NCBI GenBank assembly: GCA_951640165.1
Contig: OX621252.1
Coordinates: forward strand, 30,153,934 to 30,217,933
DNA length: 64,000 nucleotides
Source of the DNA: Pseudoips prasinana
Taxonomy: Eukaryota > Arthropoda > Insecta > Lepidoptera > Nolidae
Direction: 5' to 3'
The number at the start of each line of letters is the position of its first letter. The first letter of the stretch is position 1. Of the stretch, positions 1-10,943 are shown piece by piece. The notes below the pieces were generated by a model. The model did not search any database. It saw nothing but the letters and a program-made list of their open reading frames with translations, and was not told the origin of the DNA. Made by a program: the position numbers and the translations under genes.

Positions 1-377
1 CGGGTACTTAGTTTGTAGTTGAATTTTTGCTAGGCGGTTAGAGCCCACGCTCACCCCTACTGTCCGGTGAAGCAGTAAAAGCCGAGAATCTAACTGCACG
101 CGTCATTTAAAAAAAAAAAAAAAAAAGAGTTCAAATCACTTTCGCTCGAGCCGTCGGACCGTACGGATCACCTTGTATCGAAGATTGTTATGGAATAAAA
201 CTTCACGAAACATATTTCGGGTTTTACTATCGCCATGAGTAAACAACCTTCAGTGGATAACCAACGTGCAGATAATAGTGACGTCAGTCTTGCTGACGTC
301 ATCATGACTAAAGACAACGATACCCCCGTTTCTCCGTTATATATATATATTAGTAGTGTATAATAGTTGCAGTTTGA
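1..377. other. Left edge, no gene seen
   Basis: A poly(A) run at 109-126 and a TATATATA stretch near 340. The inverted pair GACGTCA... TGACGTC (279-301) is short. No coding exon recognised. Confidence 0.5.
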
Positions 378-620
378 CGGTCACCGTAGCCTAGTTGGTA
401 GTGCTCCTGCCTACGAAGCTGGTGGTCCTGGGTTCGAATCCCGGTAAGTGCAAATATTTGTGTGATGAGCACGAATATTTGTTTCTGAGTCATGGATGTT
501 TTCTATGTATATAAGTATTTATCTATCTATATAAGTATGTATATCGTCGCCTGGTACCCATAGTACAAGCTTTGCTTAGTTTGGGGCTAGGATGATCTGT
601 GTGAGATTGTCCCTTGAAAA
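378..620 (+). mobile_element. SINE group A, full-length copy
   Basis: tRNA-like head with an A-box-like TAGCCTAGTTGG and a B box GGTTCGAATCC, then a non-tRNA body and the tail ACAAGCTTTGCTTAGTTTGG, ending near an A-rich tract. At least six more copies occur in the window. The head looks like a tRNA promoter, but no mature cloverleaf tRNA is claimed. Confidence 0.85.
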
Positions 621-789
621 AAAAAAAAAAGAAAGAAATAGTAGTACTCATTATATGAAAATAAATTAATAAAATTTTAATATTTAACATTACTAGATAG
701 AGCATTTTATATTCAACACTTTTAACTTAATGAGCATAAATATGAGGCGTGGTTGGTTTTTATATATTTTTATTATATAATTTTGTCCT

Positions 790-880
790 TTCATGTCGCA
801 GGTTGCAGATTGATTCCCATCCAGGACAGATATCTGTGTGCACAAACACGTCTGTTTGTCCTGAGTCAAAACAAAAAAAT
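790..880 (+). mobile_element. SINE group B fragment
   Basis: Head and early body only: a B-box-like GATTGATTCCC, then ATCCAGGACAGATATCTGTG and TCTGTTTGTCCTGAGTC. Confidence 0.7.
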
Positions 881-1187
881 TTCACCAATAATCCATTAGC
901 TATAAATTGGATTTGAGGCAAGCCTTATTTACTAAAGTACCAGAAGCGTCAGCCAATGTACCATACAATGCTTCTAAGATATTGTCGTATTCAAATCGCT
1001 TAGCTTAGAAGGATTGATAGAGCTAGTACTTGAGATAAGGAAATGGTTCCATTCATCGTCGCGATATGTCTTTTGATGATTTATGTTAGTAGTTTGGCGT
1101 TGGTTGACGATAAAGATGTAATATCACTAGTATTATAGTGGGATGAATGCCTTGCAGGTTTAACGCTAGCAAGGTCAGGCGAAGAAA

Positions 1188-1499
1188 TCACAATAATATT
1201 ATAAAGGCGAAAGTTTGTGAGTGTGTATGTTTGTTACTTCTTCACGTCTAAACTGCTGGAGCGATTTTAATAAAATTTGGTATGGAGTTAGCTGACACCC
1301 TGCATTAACACATACACCCTTATTTAGAAACGAAGTCTAAAGTTAAACTGCAGTTGATCCTTGGTTTAGTCGGAAACCATCCAATGCGATTGCTTGTTCC
1401 ATAGTTCAACTGCAGTTTAACTTTAGACTTCGTTTTTAAATAAGGATGTTAGGCTATAATTTATAACGTTTAATGCGGGTAAAACCACTGGGCACAGCT
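1188..1499 (+). mobile_element. Helitron-like non-autonomous element with internal inverted repeat
   Basis: Starts like the other copies (AATATTATAAAGGCGAAAG) and ends GCGGGTAAAACCACTGGGCA before CAGCTTT. Inside, 1320-1352 and 1411-1446 form an inverted repeat (arms include AAGTCTAAAGTTAAACTGCA). Confidence 0.65.
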
Positions 1500-1504
1500 T
1501 TATT

Positions 1505-1645
1505 TTATGTGAGAACAAACGAGCAAGCGGGTCACCTGAACGTAAGTGATCACCGCCGTCCATGGACAATCGCAACACCAGAGGAGTCGCGGGTACGTTG
1601 TCGGCCTTTAAGAGTCAGCAAACAAGTGTTGCTGACCCTCCCCCC
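1505..1645 (+). mobile_element. Bm1-like SINE fragment
   Basis: AGCAAGCGGGTCACCTGAAC, GTAAGTGATCACCGCCG and CAATCGCAACACCAGAGGAG match the widespread lepidopteran Bm1-type SINE as I remember it. A related minus fragment is at about 12240-12288. Confidence 0.6.
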
Positions 1646-1904
1646 CACCCCGATGAGCTCTGGCGACCTTATTCACACTCAGAAACACACCATTAAATTA
1701 TTAATGTTATTATTAAGGAATGTCTTCTGTAAGCTAGTGTTTAATAATAATAATAAATATCTTGGGACAGCTAACACGCTGCCACCTGATCCCAAACTAA
1801 ACAGAGGCTCCAACACATCTCGGCGTTAGAAGGCATGCGAAATATCATCTAGATAAGTAACACTTGATAGTTACAAGTTGTACCAAAATAATTATAATAA
1901 TAAT

Positions 1905-2060
1905 CATCATATCAGCCGAAATACGTCCACTGCTGGACAAAGGCCTCCCCCAAAGATCTCCACAATTGCCGTTCTTGCGCTATTCGCATCCAGCAGTTTC
2001 CAGCGACCCGCACACGATCATCGGTCCATCTTGTAGGGGGCCTGCCCACGCTGCGTCTAT
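1905..2060 (-). pseudogene. RTE-like LINE, C-terminal end of reverse transcriptase ORF
   Basis: On the minus strand it reads PPTRWTDDRVRVAGNCWMR, then LWRSLGEAFVQQWTYFG and a stop. This is the C-terminal signature of lepidopteran RTE-clade LINE ORFs as I know them. Truncated at its 5' side. Confidence 0.75.
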
Positions 2061-2079
2061 TATTATTATTATGTTATAA

Positions 2080-2332
2080 TAATAATATAATAATATCTTG
2101 GGACATTATTTACACACGACCATCTGATCCCAAACTAAGCAGAGCTTGTAATATGGAAACCAGATAACTGATATACTACTTTTCTTTTGTAAATAATATC
2201 ATATATGGATAAATTACACCCCGACTCAGGACAAACAGACATGTTCATGCACACAAATATCTGTCCTGGGTGGGAATCGAACCCACGACCTCCGGCGTGA
2301 AAAGCAAGCATTTGTCAACCACGCCAACAGAC
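2080..2332 (-). mobile_element. SINE group B, full-length copy
   Basis: Reads on the minus strand from a head with GGTCGTGGGTTCGATTCCCA through a body with TCTGTTTGTCCTGAGTC to a tail with CTCTGCTTAGTTTGGGATCA and (ATT)n. It abuts an RTE-like LINE end on its left and a group A SINE on its right. Confidence 0.85.
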
Positions 2333-2350
2333 ACAAATAATACAATACAT

Positions 2351-2605
2351 AAAATAATAATAATATCTTGGGACAATGTCACACATATCATCCTAGCCCC
2401 AAACTAAGCAAAGCTTGTACTATGGGTACCAGGCGACGATATACATACTTATATAGATAGATAGATACTTATATACATAGGAAACATCCATGACTCAGTA
2501 ACAAATATTCGTGCTCATCACACAAATATTTGCACTTACCGGGATTCGATCCCAGGACTACCAGCTTCGTAGGCAGGAGCACTACCAACTAGGCTACGGT
2601 CATCG
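2351..2605 (-). mobile_element. SINE group A, full-length copy (minus)
   Basis: Reverse complement of the copy at 378-620, from the (ATT)n tail at the left to the tRNA-like head at the right. Confidence 0.85.
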
Positions 2606-2929
2606 TAAATATCTAAACCTTGTCTGATCTTACTATACACGTTCAAAGCATGTGTGTACTTTCCACTGCGCAGTATTTCTCCCGGGCATTTTCCTTGGAA
2701 TTTCTAGCCTAGTTGTTGGAAATACCGCCTGCCTCAGCTATTGGACGTTCGCCGTTAAAGTAAATTATTATAACCCAAGTGGGCAGTTAGCGAAGGCTCT
2801 CTGCGAAATATTTCTAACACAGTTCTGGCTTCAATTCTTTTAGTTAAGAATACGAAATGGGTGTACTGGTGCTTATTTTTAGTGGAGTTTGAAATTATGT
2901 TGTTAGGTAACAATGTTAGTGTTGAAGTT

Positions 2930-3175
2930 GACTGACCTGATGGTGTAGTGGTTAGTTATTATTGTTCAAATCCCGGTAAGTGCAAATATTTGTGTGATGA
3001 GCACGAATATTTGTTTCTGAGTCATGGATGTTTTCTATGTATATAAATATTTATCTATCTATATAAGTACCTATGTATATCGTCGCCTGGTACACATAGT
3101 ACTAGTTTTGCTTAGTTTGGGGCTAGGATGATCTGTGTCATTGTCCCTAGATATTATTATTATTATTTATTAATC
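2930..3175 (+). mobile_element. SINE with group A body and a different tRNA head
   Basis: From TCCCGGTAAGTGC onward it matches group A, but the head reads CTGACCTGATGGTGTAGTGG and differs from the other copies. It ends in an ATT-repeat tail. Confidence 0.75.
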
Positions 3176-3599
3176 CTTCATTTATTCTGTCAGTTATATG
3201 TGTGTCGTAGGCATCGTCAGTGCCGCCACCAGCGTGAATTATTTGCGAAGCCGCTGCATCATACTGTCGCTTGAGCCAAGTCTCCAGTATGTCGAACCCT
3301 AGATGTGCTAAAACGCCCTCCTATATCGATTGCCTAAACGATTGATTAAGTAATTTTTAACCTTTATTTATTTGAAAGCCATTTAAGAAATCGATGTTCG
3401 GCGACTTAGCCGGTAGAGCCCCTGAATGTGATGTGTTTGCCGGTCGATGGACCGACATTAAGCGAATACGTTTGGTTTTCTGCGAAAGAAAGTATGCAAG
3501 GATGTCCAGGATTTTGTATTAAATTTTGTATGTAACCTTAAAAATAAATTATGTAATGTTTCTATGTTAATTAATGTAATTGGTTACTAACTATTTTAG

Positions 3600-4066
3600 T
3601 CTATACATATAATAAAATCGTAGGAAAGTCAAAACTGTACATTGAATATTTTTTAAAAAGGATACTTGGTGATCTACAATCGATATCGAAGACAAAAATA
3701 TAGTTTAGAATTTTTGTCTGTTTATCTGTTTGTCTGTATGTATGTCCGGGCTAAACTCAAAAAGTACTGCATCGATTTACTTATATAATATATAAGTAAA
3801 TCGATGCAGATGCATAATTATAAAATCTAACGCGGGTAAAACCGCGGGGCATAGCATTAGCTATGCCCCGCGGTTTTACCTGCGTTAAATTTTATAATTT
3901 ATCACAGCTCCTCCACCGTAGGTGAAAGCGTGATAATATGTAGCCTATATGTTGACCTCACTTCTTAGGAATATTCATGCAAAATTTGAAGTAAATCGAT
4001 GCAGTACTTTTTGAGTTTAGCCCGGACATACATACAGACAAACAGATAAACAGACAAAAATTCTAA
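3600..4066. mobile_element. Two Helitron-like copies joined tail to tail
   Basis: 3600-3859 runs TCTATACATATAATAAAATC to GGTAAAACCGCGGGGCATAG. After 4 bases the same sequence returns inverted (3862-4066), back to the CAGACAAAAATTCTA region. A second, inner palindrome around 3766-3810 is built on TGCATCGATTTACTTATA. Confidence 0.7.
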
Positions 4067-4083
4067 TTCAATACCTATTAAGG

Positions 4084-4146
4084 TATGTCAAATTTCCCCA
4101 ATTGAAAGTGAACCTTATTCACTTTCAATTGGGGAAATTTGACATA
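4084..4146. repeat. Perfect 29-bp foldback
   Basis: Arms 4084-4112 and 4118-4146 are exact inverted copies (containing CCCCAATTGAAAGTGAA) with a 5-base loop. The sequence to the right (GGGGTAGCTTGATGTGCTGG) is shared with the foldback near 55.86 kb. Confidence 0.85.
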
Positions 4147-4714
4147 TTGGGGTAGCTTGATGTGCTGGTGTCTGTACATAACATATTTATTTTAAATACG
4201 AGATAAATAATTTAATTGTATATGTTGACTGTGGTTGAAGAAAACTACTTTTGAACATAACTACACTACTTAAGTTGTATACCACCGGAGAACCTAACTG
4301 ATATCAAATGTTCAGTGAATTCCTCGCAATACTCCGGACATTACACACACTTAGCCGTTTACAATAAATACCATTTTATATTTGAAATAACACAAATATT
4401 GTGGAACACGATAATACTACTTGACCGGGATATATGGTAGTTATCCAGACGGCACTAATTTACTACCAAGCCTGCTGGGTATCATTGCCTTTTGGAAATG
4501 ACATTATTGTGTTGCGTGGGGGAGAAGTATTGTATTGTTTCCAAACCTGATTGTTCTTTCTTCAAACTTACAAATATTTTCCAACGATATACTCCGGAAT
4601 GAAAACCTACCATTGAAAGTGGTATTAAGGCTCCTACACACAGTATCGGTAGTATTTTCCCGTGAAACTATAAATATTTCTGGGCCTACTGTACTAAACT
4701 TATGAAAAGAATAG

Positions 4715-4853
4715 TATAATAATAATATCTAGGGACAATGTCACACAGATCATCCTAGCCCCAAACTAAGCAAACCTTGTTCTATGGTTACCAGGCGACG
4801 ATATACATACGTATATAGATAGATAAATACTTATATACATAGAAAACATCCAA
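4715..4853 (-). mobile_element. SINE group A, truncated copy
   Basis: Contains only the tail and part of the body in reverse orientation; the tRNA-like head is missing. Confidence 0.8.
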
Positions 4854-4899
4854 TAATATTTATTCCTCTATAAGCTCTCGACTGGTAAATCTTCTGGAC

Positions 4900-5460
4900 C
4901 TTCGTCATCATCTTCCTATCAGGCGAAAGATGTCCACTACCGGGAAAAACCCATAGATCCCCATAATTTCCGGTCCTACGCTACAGGCACCCGTGGGCTT
5001 TTAGCGACCCTCACAAGATCATCGGTCCATCTTGGGAGTCTGCCCACGCTACGTCTTTCCGTTATCTCCACTTAAGAACCTTTAATACAGGTTTTCTTCT
5101 AAACCTACAATAGGCACCAGCTCTCACAAAACTAGTTAATTAGACTAAGTGACATAAAATGTATTACCACTTTTGTACTTGATCGTTGTGAGAGAAATAA
5201 ATTTATTTATTATTTATTTCTGCCCCAGCGGCCGTCGATTTTAAGAGCTTCTTTGGTTCACCTGCGGATTTGCACATTTCTGATTAGATATCGCAGAGAA
5301 ATAACGAGCATATCCCTCTCCATTGCTTTATGGCTAACTCGTAGCCTTCTTATGAGGCTGATAGTGAGCGACCACATCTCTGTTTCGTAAGTTCTCAAGG
5401 GCAGCACACACTTGTCAAAGACTTTGCTACTGGTTGAAAAATGTCGTCAGAACTCATTAG
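4900..5460 (-). pseudogene. RTE-like LINE fragments, C-terminal half
   Basis: 5225-5450 reads CVLPLRTYETEMWSLTISLI and RRLRVSHKAMERDMLVISLR, typical of the RTE region after the catalytic palm. 4900-5060 reads RWTDDLVRVAKS, close to the end of the same ORF. About 150 bases of other sequence separate the two and stops are frequent. Both are on the minus strand in correct order, so probably one interrupted copy. Confidence 0.7.
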
Positions 5461-5571
5461 TGCGTGAGTTGCCTTAGAATTTCTTTACCAATACCAAGTA
5501 TTCTTGTTTCCCGATGGCACGTGATTCTTGAAACAAGCGGAAGCGTTGAACATCTTCAACGACTAGAAAAA

Positions 5572-5820
5572 ACCGGCCAAGTGCGAGTCGGACTCGCGCA
5601 CGAAGGGTTCTGTACCATTATCTATAAAAAATCATATTTTTTTTTATTGGAGCCCCCTTAAATATTTATTTTATTTTATAGTATTTGTTGTTATAGCGGC
5701 AACAGAAATACATCATCTGTGAAAATTTCAACTGTCTAACTATCACGGTTCATGAGATACAGCCTGGTGACAGACGGACAGACAGCGCAGTCTTAGTAAT
5801 AAAGGAACTTTACACCGAAA
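5572..5820 (+). repeat. Widespread lepidopteran repeat
   Basis: Begins CCGGCCAAGTGCGAGTCGGA, CTCGCGCACGAAGGGTTC and ends with CAGACGGACAGACAGCGCAG and GTCTTAGTAAT. I recognise this block from many lepidopteran genomes, but its class is not certain. Confidence 0.7.
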
Positions 5821-6451
5821 CTATGCACCACTTTTTTACGTCATATACGTGAACTGTATGTGTGTAGTAACCATTAGAGAACGATCTGAAGGTCACAAAC
5901 CCACTAAAAGGTCAAAGTTTGTCAGGTTCGCCTTGGCCAGCTTTAGGTAACCGTCAACCCTTATAGCGTACTTATAGGTTGCGCCGGGGTTAATGGAAAT
6001 AACTGATTTTAATGCTCAGATAAGGACGCTGGGGAAATGTGAGTGGTATTGCTTTCTATGGTATGTACCTACCCAGTTTATAGTTTCCATTTGGTGTAGT
6101 ATATATTACTGATAAATTACTTTAGCGGTCATTCGTTTTCGATTGCTTCCATGGTGTTATGGTTGAGGAAGTTTCTTCGCTACAATCACAGTACCCTCGT
6201 ATTTTTGATGCAATTCCCGCATAGGGCAGGTATTTGTTTGGAATCGCGTGGGAGTGAATTAGGGTGCTTTATGAACTATATAATTACTCTGAGTCTCTGT
6301 GAGTTTTGAGTCCGCGAGTTGCATGTCTGTGGCTGCCGTAAGAGAATTTGTTTTATTTAGCATAGTGGGCGGTGTATTTTTTATTAAAAATGAAACCTTT
6401 TTCTAGCTTTAGGGGACTGTTTGAGGTTTTTGAGAACCTAGAGAATTAAAA

Positions 6452-6640
6452 GAAACTGCGGCGCAGCAGTAAAGTCTGTCGCCTTGCCAATTCGTGTCCC
6501 GGGTTCGATGCCCGCACATCACAACTATTTGTGGTGTCCATAAATAGTTGTTCTGAGTTTGGATGTTCTTTGTATCCATCATATCTGTATCTATCTAATG
6601 CGGGCATTGACTTTACAAGCAATGTAAAAAGCCTTTTTTA
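6452..6640 (+). mobile_element. SINE group D copy
   Basis: tRNA-like head GCGGCGCAGCAGTAAAGTC with B box GGGTTCGATGCCC, then a CAACTATTTGTG body containing a short hairpin and a TCTGTATCTATCTA stretch. Confidence 0.7.
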
Positions 6641-7003
6641 TTATTTTTGTCAGTCATAGTCGTGTTTGCTCTTTCCACGAGTAGGGTTATAGATGAACAA
6701 TTATAAAAAAAAACATTTGTATTTTAATTAGGATATTAACAAAAATAATACTTAACGTATTATCATCTTATATATTTATTTTTTTGACATAACACACTAT
6801 TTATTCAATGCTGTTTTATTTATCCATCGATTAAAGGTTAAAATTAACAGCTACACAGAAACGGGCATAAGCAGTCGCCCTTATAAATCTGTAGACAAGC
6901 AGCGAATATACACGAAGGTGCCAATATGTGTGTAGGCGCAGGCACCTAAGTGTGCAGTAGTAGGTCGTAGATAGGCTTTGTATTACTGCCTATTTATATA
7001 ACA

Positions 7004-7324
7004 CTAGCTGTGCCCCGCGGTTTTACCCACGTTAAACTTTATAAATTATCACAGCTCCTCCTCCGTAGGTGATAGCGTGATAATATGTACCCTATATGTT
7101 TTGACCCGACCTCTTAGTAATATTCATGCAAAATTTGAAGTAAATACATGCAGTACTTTTTGAGTTTAGTCCGGACATACATACAGACAAACCGACATAC
7201 AGACAAAAATTCTAAAAACTATATTTTTGGCTTTGATATCGATTGTAGATCACGCCCCAAGTATCCTTTTGAAAAAATATTCAATGTACAGTTTTGACTT
7301 TCCTACGATTTTATTATATGTATA
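7004..7324 (-). mobile_element. Helitron-like element, full-length
   Basis: On the minus strand it runs from TATACATATAATAAAATCG to GGGGCACAGCTAG. This is the same subfamily as 3600-3859 and 26182-26488. TC...CTAG-type ends without target duplication fit a non-autonomous Helitron; no Rep/helicase is encoded. Confidence 0.7.
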
Positions 7325-7365
7325 AACCTTTACTATACATGCCCCAAAGTGGGCACCAAAAAATC

Positions 7366-7416
7366 AATTCCAAGAAGCTCATTATTAGGGTAATAATGAG
7401 CTTCTTTCTTGGAATT
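7366..7416. repeat. Foldback
   Basis: AATTCCAAGAAGCTCATTAT and its inverted copy (ATAATGAGCTTC, TTCTTGGAATT) separated by 3 bases, with a short bulge. Confidence 0.8.
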
Positions 7417-8204
7417 CCAAGTTTTAAAGTTTAAAGTTAAGTTTAAGTTACGAACATTTAAATCGATAAATTTTCTGAGAACCGTCCTATTATCCGACAG
7501 ACATACACAAACTATTTATTTAGTAACAACATAAAGTTTCCAGATATATGATAAAAAAGTTTATATATTTCAGACATATTTAAGTAAAGTTTGCTAATAA
7601 TATAAGAAACAAAACGTGTCTTTAAACAGATTATTTCTTTGTTATATTTCAGGATATTAGTTTGACATGCATTAAATGCCCATGATATTCATATAGAAAA
7701 ACTAAATAAAGGACTAAGCTAAATAAATATAAAAACTAGTCTAATAATACTCCATATGCAGGTATGCAGATATTTATTACAAAACTATAATATATATTTC
7801 TATAATCGCGTACAATAAATAAACAGATTTTGCGATATAATATTTTAACTCGACTCGTTGAATTGAATTCGTTTAATTAATTATATCGTAAATGTATTTT
7901 ATTTGAATTTTAATTGATTAAAATATGTTCTTTTATATAATTTATTGCATAACTTTATGTACAAATTGTTTGATATGTGTTTTCTATTTGTTATGTATAA
8001 ATCTTGTTATCTGTCAATTATTTAATTGACTAATACTGGTCAAGGTAATGTAAAGTACTTCGTGTGCGAACGTTGTGCATACCTGTAAGTGACCTACTCA
8101 CACTGGATTAATCTCTCTGTATTAGATTCATACAAGCAAATTATGAATGGGTTGTTGGTGTGCCATATCAATAAAAAATAAAAAAAAACCTAGGGACACT
8201 GAAA

Positions 8205-8400
8205 CTTATCTTGACATAACCAGTAGCGCAATCTGTGTACTAACTGGCATCTAACTGTGGTCGCCAACTCGCATGCCAAGAGCGGTGACTAAGGAAAACC
8301 CCTCCAAATGGCAATTGTTATAGGAAATAATGGGCATCTTCCAGGCTTATGTCCAGCAGTGGACATAGGCCTCCCACAATGTAATATCGATGAATATGAA
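8205..8400 (-). repeat. RTE-tail-like repeat
   Basis: Contains GTCCAGCAGTGGACATAGGC and CCCCTCCAAATGGCAA. The same blocks, complemented, are at 27575-27720 (GACATAGGCATAGGCCTCCC, TTTGGAGGGGTTTG). Confidence 0.6.
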
Positions 8401-8447
8401 ACATCCATCCTTATTAGAATTTTATAGTATTATTCGCAATGCGAAGC

Positions 8448-8630
8448 GTTAATCTAATCTCAAAAATGGGAAAGGGTCCTCCGGAAGGGTGTTAGCAAGG
8501 GAATCCTAAATTTGATCTGCCAGTGTGTATCGTTCGTAGCTTACGCGCCTACCCCGGATTGGCAGATGGTGCTGGTTCGAGACCCGCCGGACAATTAAAT
8601 TAATGATTTCCCATTTTTGAGATTACATCC
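8448..8630 (+). mobile_element. tRNA-headed repeat with inverted ends
   Basis: AATCTCAAAAATGGGAAA at the left is repeated inverted as TTTCCCATTTTTGAGATT at the right. Between them lies a B-box-like GGTTCGAGACCC near a GGCAGATGG stretch. Class uncertain: it could be a SINE trapped in a foldback. Confidence 0.5.
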
Positions 8631-9057
8631 ATCTTTATTCAATAAGTATGAAGCACTTCACTTACTTTTACAGAATGCGTTTCAAACATTAAACTATACA
8701 TTTTTAAATACCCACTTTAAAAAGTAATTTATTTTTCTTACGTTTCATAATGAACCTGTTATACATACAATCCGAGTTGAATTTCCTCTCTCGACTGGTT
8801 ATGTAACTAAAGCTACATTATTCACGATATGTTGTAGGTAGTTTGAATTTATTCCTGTAGTGTGGTATTTCACTCAGATTGCACAAAGGGATTTGTAAAT
8901 GGTTTTTAACTCGCAATCGTTGCAAAATTGCCTTTTTACCTTGTCAATTAAGAATGCTTTCTATTATTTATTTTAATTATTAACATTCAGATATCATTTC
9001 TTAAAATTCAGACCCAAAGTTTTTATTGGACATACATTATAAAATATAGTGTATAAT

Positions 9058-9873
9058 TGACGGGCCGGTTGGTATGGTTGGTAAGTTGGCCTTTCACGCC
9101 GCAGGTCGTGGGATCGATTTCCACCATGACAGTTATTTGTGTGCATGAACATGACTGATTTTTTTTTTATCTATCTAAGTGTGTATTTACAAAAGTAAAG
9201 TTGTATTAGGTTGAGGAAAAAGCCTTTCGCATTATAGTATGTATGAACTTGTCATAAAATCTCTTTGGCTATTATACTATTTTATCTGGCTGGTTTTGGT
9301 ATAATTGAAAGTTTAAATTTTAAAGAACATAATTCCAAATTCAATTAGGAAAATGTGTGATTTTCGTACTATTAAGATGAGTGAATTTAATGAAGAAATT
9401 CGATACATTTTAAAATTTTACTACAAAAAACGTAAATAGTCACGCAAGCCGCGAAAAAAAGTTGCGATGTTTATGGACCTAGTGCAGTTTCTGTGAGAGT
9501 AGCACACATTTGGTTTAAGCGTTTTCATTACGGAAAATTTGATGTCAAAGATGCACGTGACATGCAGCACGTCGCTCTGGTCACCCTATTACGGATAAAA
9601 ACTATTCCATTTTTGAAAAAGTGGAGTAAAATCAGTAGTAACGAACTGGGAATTGACCACAAAACAGTTTTGGGGCATTTGAAAAAAAACCTACATACTT
9701 TAGTTGAATGTAAATAAACTACATTAAAAAATGTTTAGAATTTTCTTAAAAAATGCGAAGAAACTTATTCCCCAACCTATTATATTTAGTATATCAGTTA
9801 TGTGATTTCCATTGTACAAGCCCCGCTTAGTTAAGAATCAGATCATTATGTGTGAATAATGTCTCAGGATATC
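9058..9873 (+). mobile_element. SINE group B split by a mariner derivative
   Basis: The left part (9058-9205) carries the head and body; the right part (9783-9873) continues with the group B tail (TTTAGTATATCAGTTATGTG and onward). A mariner deletion derivative lies between them. Confidence 0.8.
9206..9780 (+). mobile_element. Mariner deletion derivative inside a SINE
   Basis: 575 bases flanked by TA. Inverted ends: TAGGTTGAGGAAAAAGCC at the left; TTCCCCAACCTA with TGCGAAGAAACTTA at the right. It keeps a piece of the transposase N-terminal region (VRVAHIWFKRF, FDVKDAR, ELGIDHKTVLGHLKK at about 9493-9715) with earlier stops and no catalytic core. It has the size of a MITE but retains coding remnants. 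Confidence 0.85.
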
Positions 9874-10037
9874 CTACTAATATTATAAATGCGAAAGTTT
9901 GTAAGTGTGTGAGTGTGCATGCTTGTAACTTCTTCACGGCTGGAGCGATTTTAATAATATTTCGTATGACAGCTGACAGCCCTGCATTTACAAAATTTAT
10001 AAAGTGTAACGCGGGTAAAACCGCGGGCTACAGCTAA
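9872..10037 (+). mobile_element. Helitron-like element, short subfamily
   Basis: Begins TCCTACTAATATTATAAATG and ends AACCGCGGGCTACAGCTAA. It directly abuts the group B SINE tail at 9873. Confidence 0.7.
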
Positions 10038-10487
10038 TACCTAGGTATTCATAAACTTTAAAGCGAGTGAATAAATATCATTTATTTCATATATATTTTA
10101 GGCTAATTCAGAAATCATTTATTGTAATAAGAGAACTTAAGATGTTATTTAAGTAATAGGGTTTTGAGCAACACAATTTAACATTTTATACGGTGTAGTT
10201 AAGAAGGCTTTTTGAAAGAAAAAATATCAGCATTCTACGAAAGACTTTTGCTGAGTAATTCACATTAGTTTACAGGCATTTTATCGCACTTTAGATCTTC
10301 AACATTCATGTTTGAACATGACCCCATGTGACCTACTGAAGGTCGATATACGAATAGCATATAAATGGTAAATTTGTTTTTGAAAATGAGCTTTATTACT
10401 GTTATAATGGTAAGCTTTTTGTGGACATGAAGATGCATACTCTATTAATTAGGAGTTTTCTAGACGATAAGAATTCCGTGAAGTCGA

Positions 10488-10551
10488 TGCCACATCGATT
10501 TACTTTGACTTTGACAGGTTCTGTCAAAGTCATAGCATATCGTCGTGGCAT
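10488..10551. repeat. Foldback
   Basis: GATGCCAC, CGATTTACTTTGACTTTGACAG and CTGTCAAAGTCATAG, GTGGCATC form an imperfect hairpin with a GTT loop; TTTGAC repeats recall a LINE tail. Confidence 0.65.
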
Positions 10552-10639
10552 CTTTAATATGACTTTAATAAATAAATAAAGGGGTTTTTAGGGTTATGCA
10601 AAAAAATAACACAAACATATTTACATGCATAAACAGTTT

Positions 10640-10795
10640 ACAATTATCTATATAAGTATGTATTTAGATCAGAAAAAAAATTGAGTATTTAGGTATATCA
10701 GTTAGCTAGTTTCCATAGTACAAGCTCTGCTTAGTTTGGGATCAGGTAGCCGTGTGTAAATAATGTCCCAGGATATTATTATAATTATATTATTA
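10640..10795 (+). mobile_element. SINE group B, tail part
   Basis: Contains the body end and tail (CAAGCTCTGCTTAGTTTGGG, AATGTCCCAGGATATTATT); the tRNA-like head is not recognisable. Confidence 0.7.
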
Positions 10796-10943
10796 TAAAC
10801 TGGTATTGGAAGACTCTTTTTAAGAACGCAATAATCGTTTTATAAGAGTTAATAATACATACATATCTTGGAACAACTAACACATTTTTTTTTATAATAT
10901 TATGAATCAAATTGTACTATAGTGGCCAGACAACTGATAAAAA

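Larger units (their letters stand above)
5830..8200. other. Non-coding blocks upstream of the first visible exon
   Basis: Apart from the SINE, Helitron-like element and foldback listed, 5830-6450, 6650-7000 and 7420-8200 are AT-rich with no ORF or exon I can support. The same holds for 11770-12235, 12830-13490 and 14470-14930, except for a short GC-rich stretch at 13200-13290. Confidence 0.5.

Noticed and set aside
378..450. tRNA gene
   Set aside because: The A- and B-box-like head continues into a repeated SINE body; the acceptor stem does not close and many copies exist.
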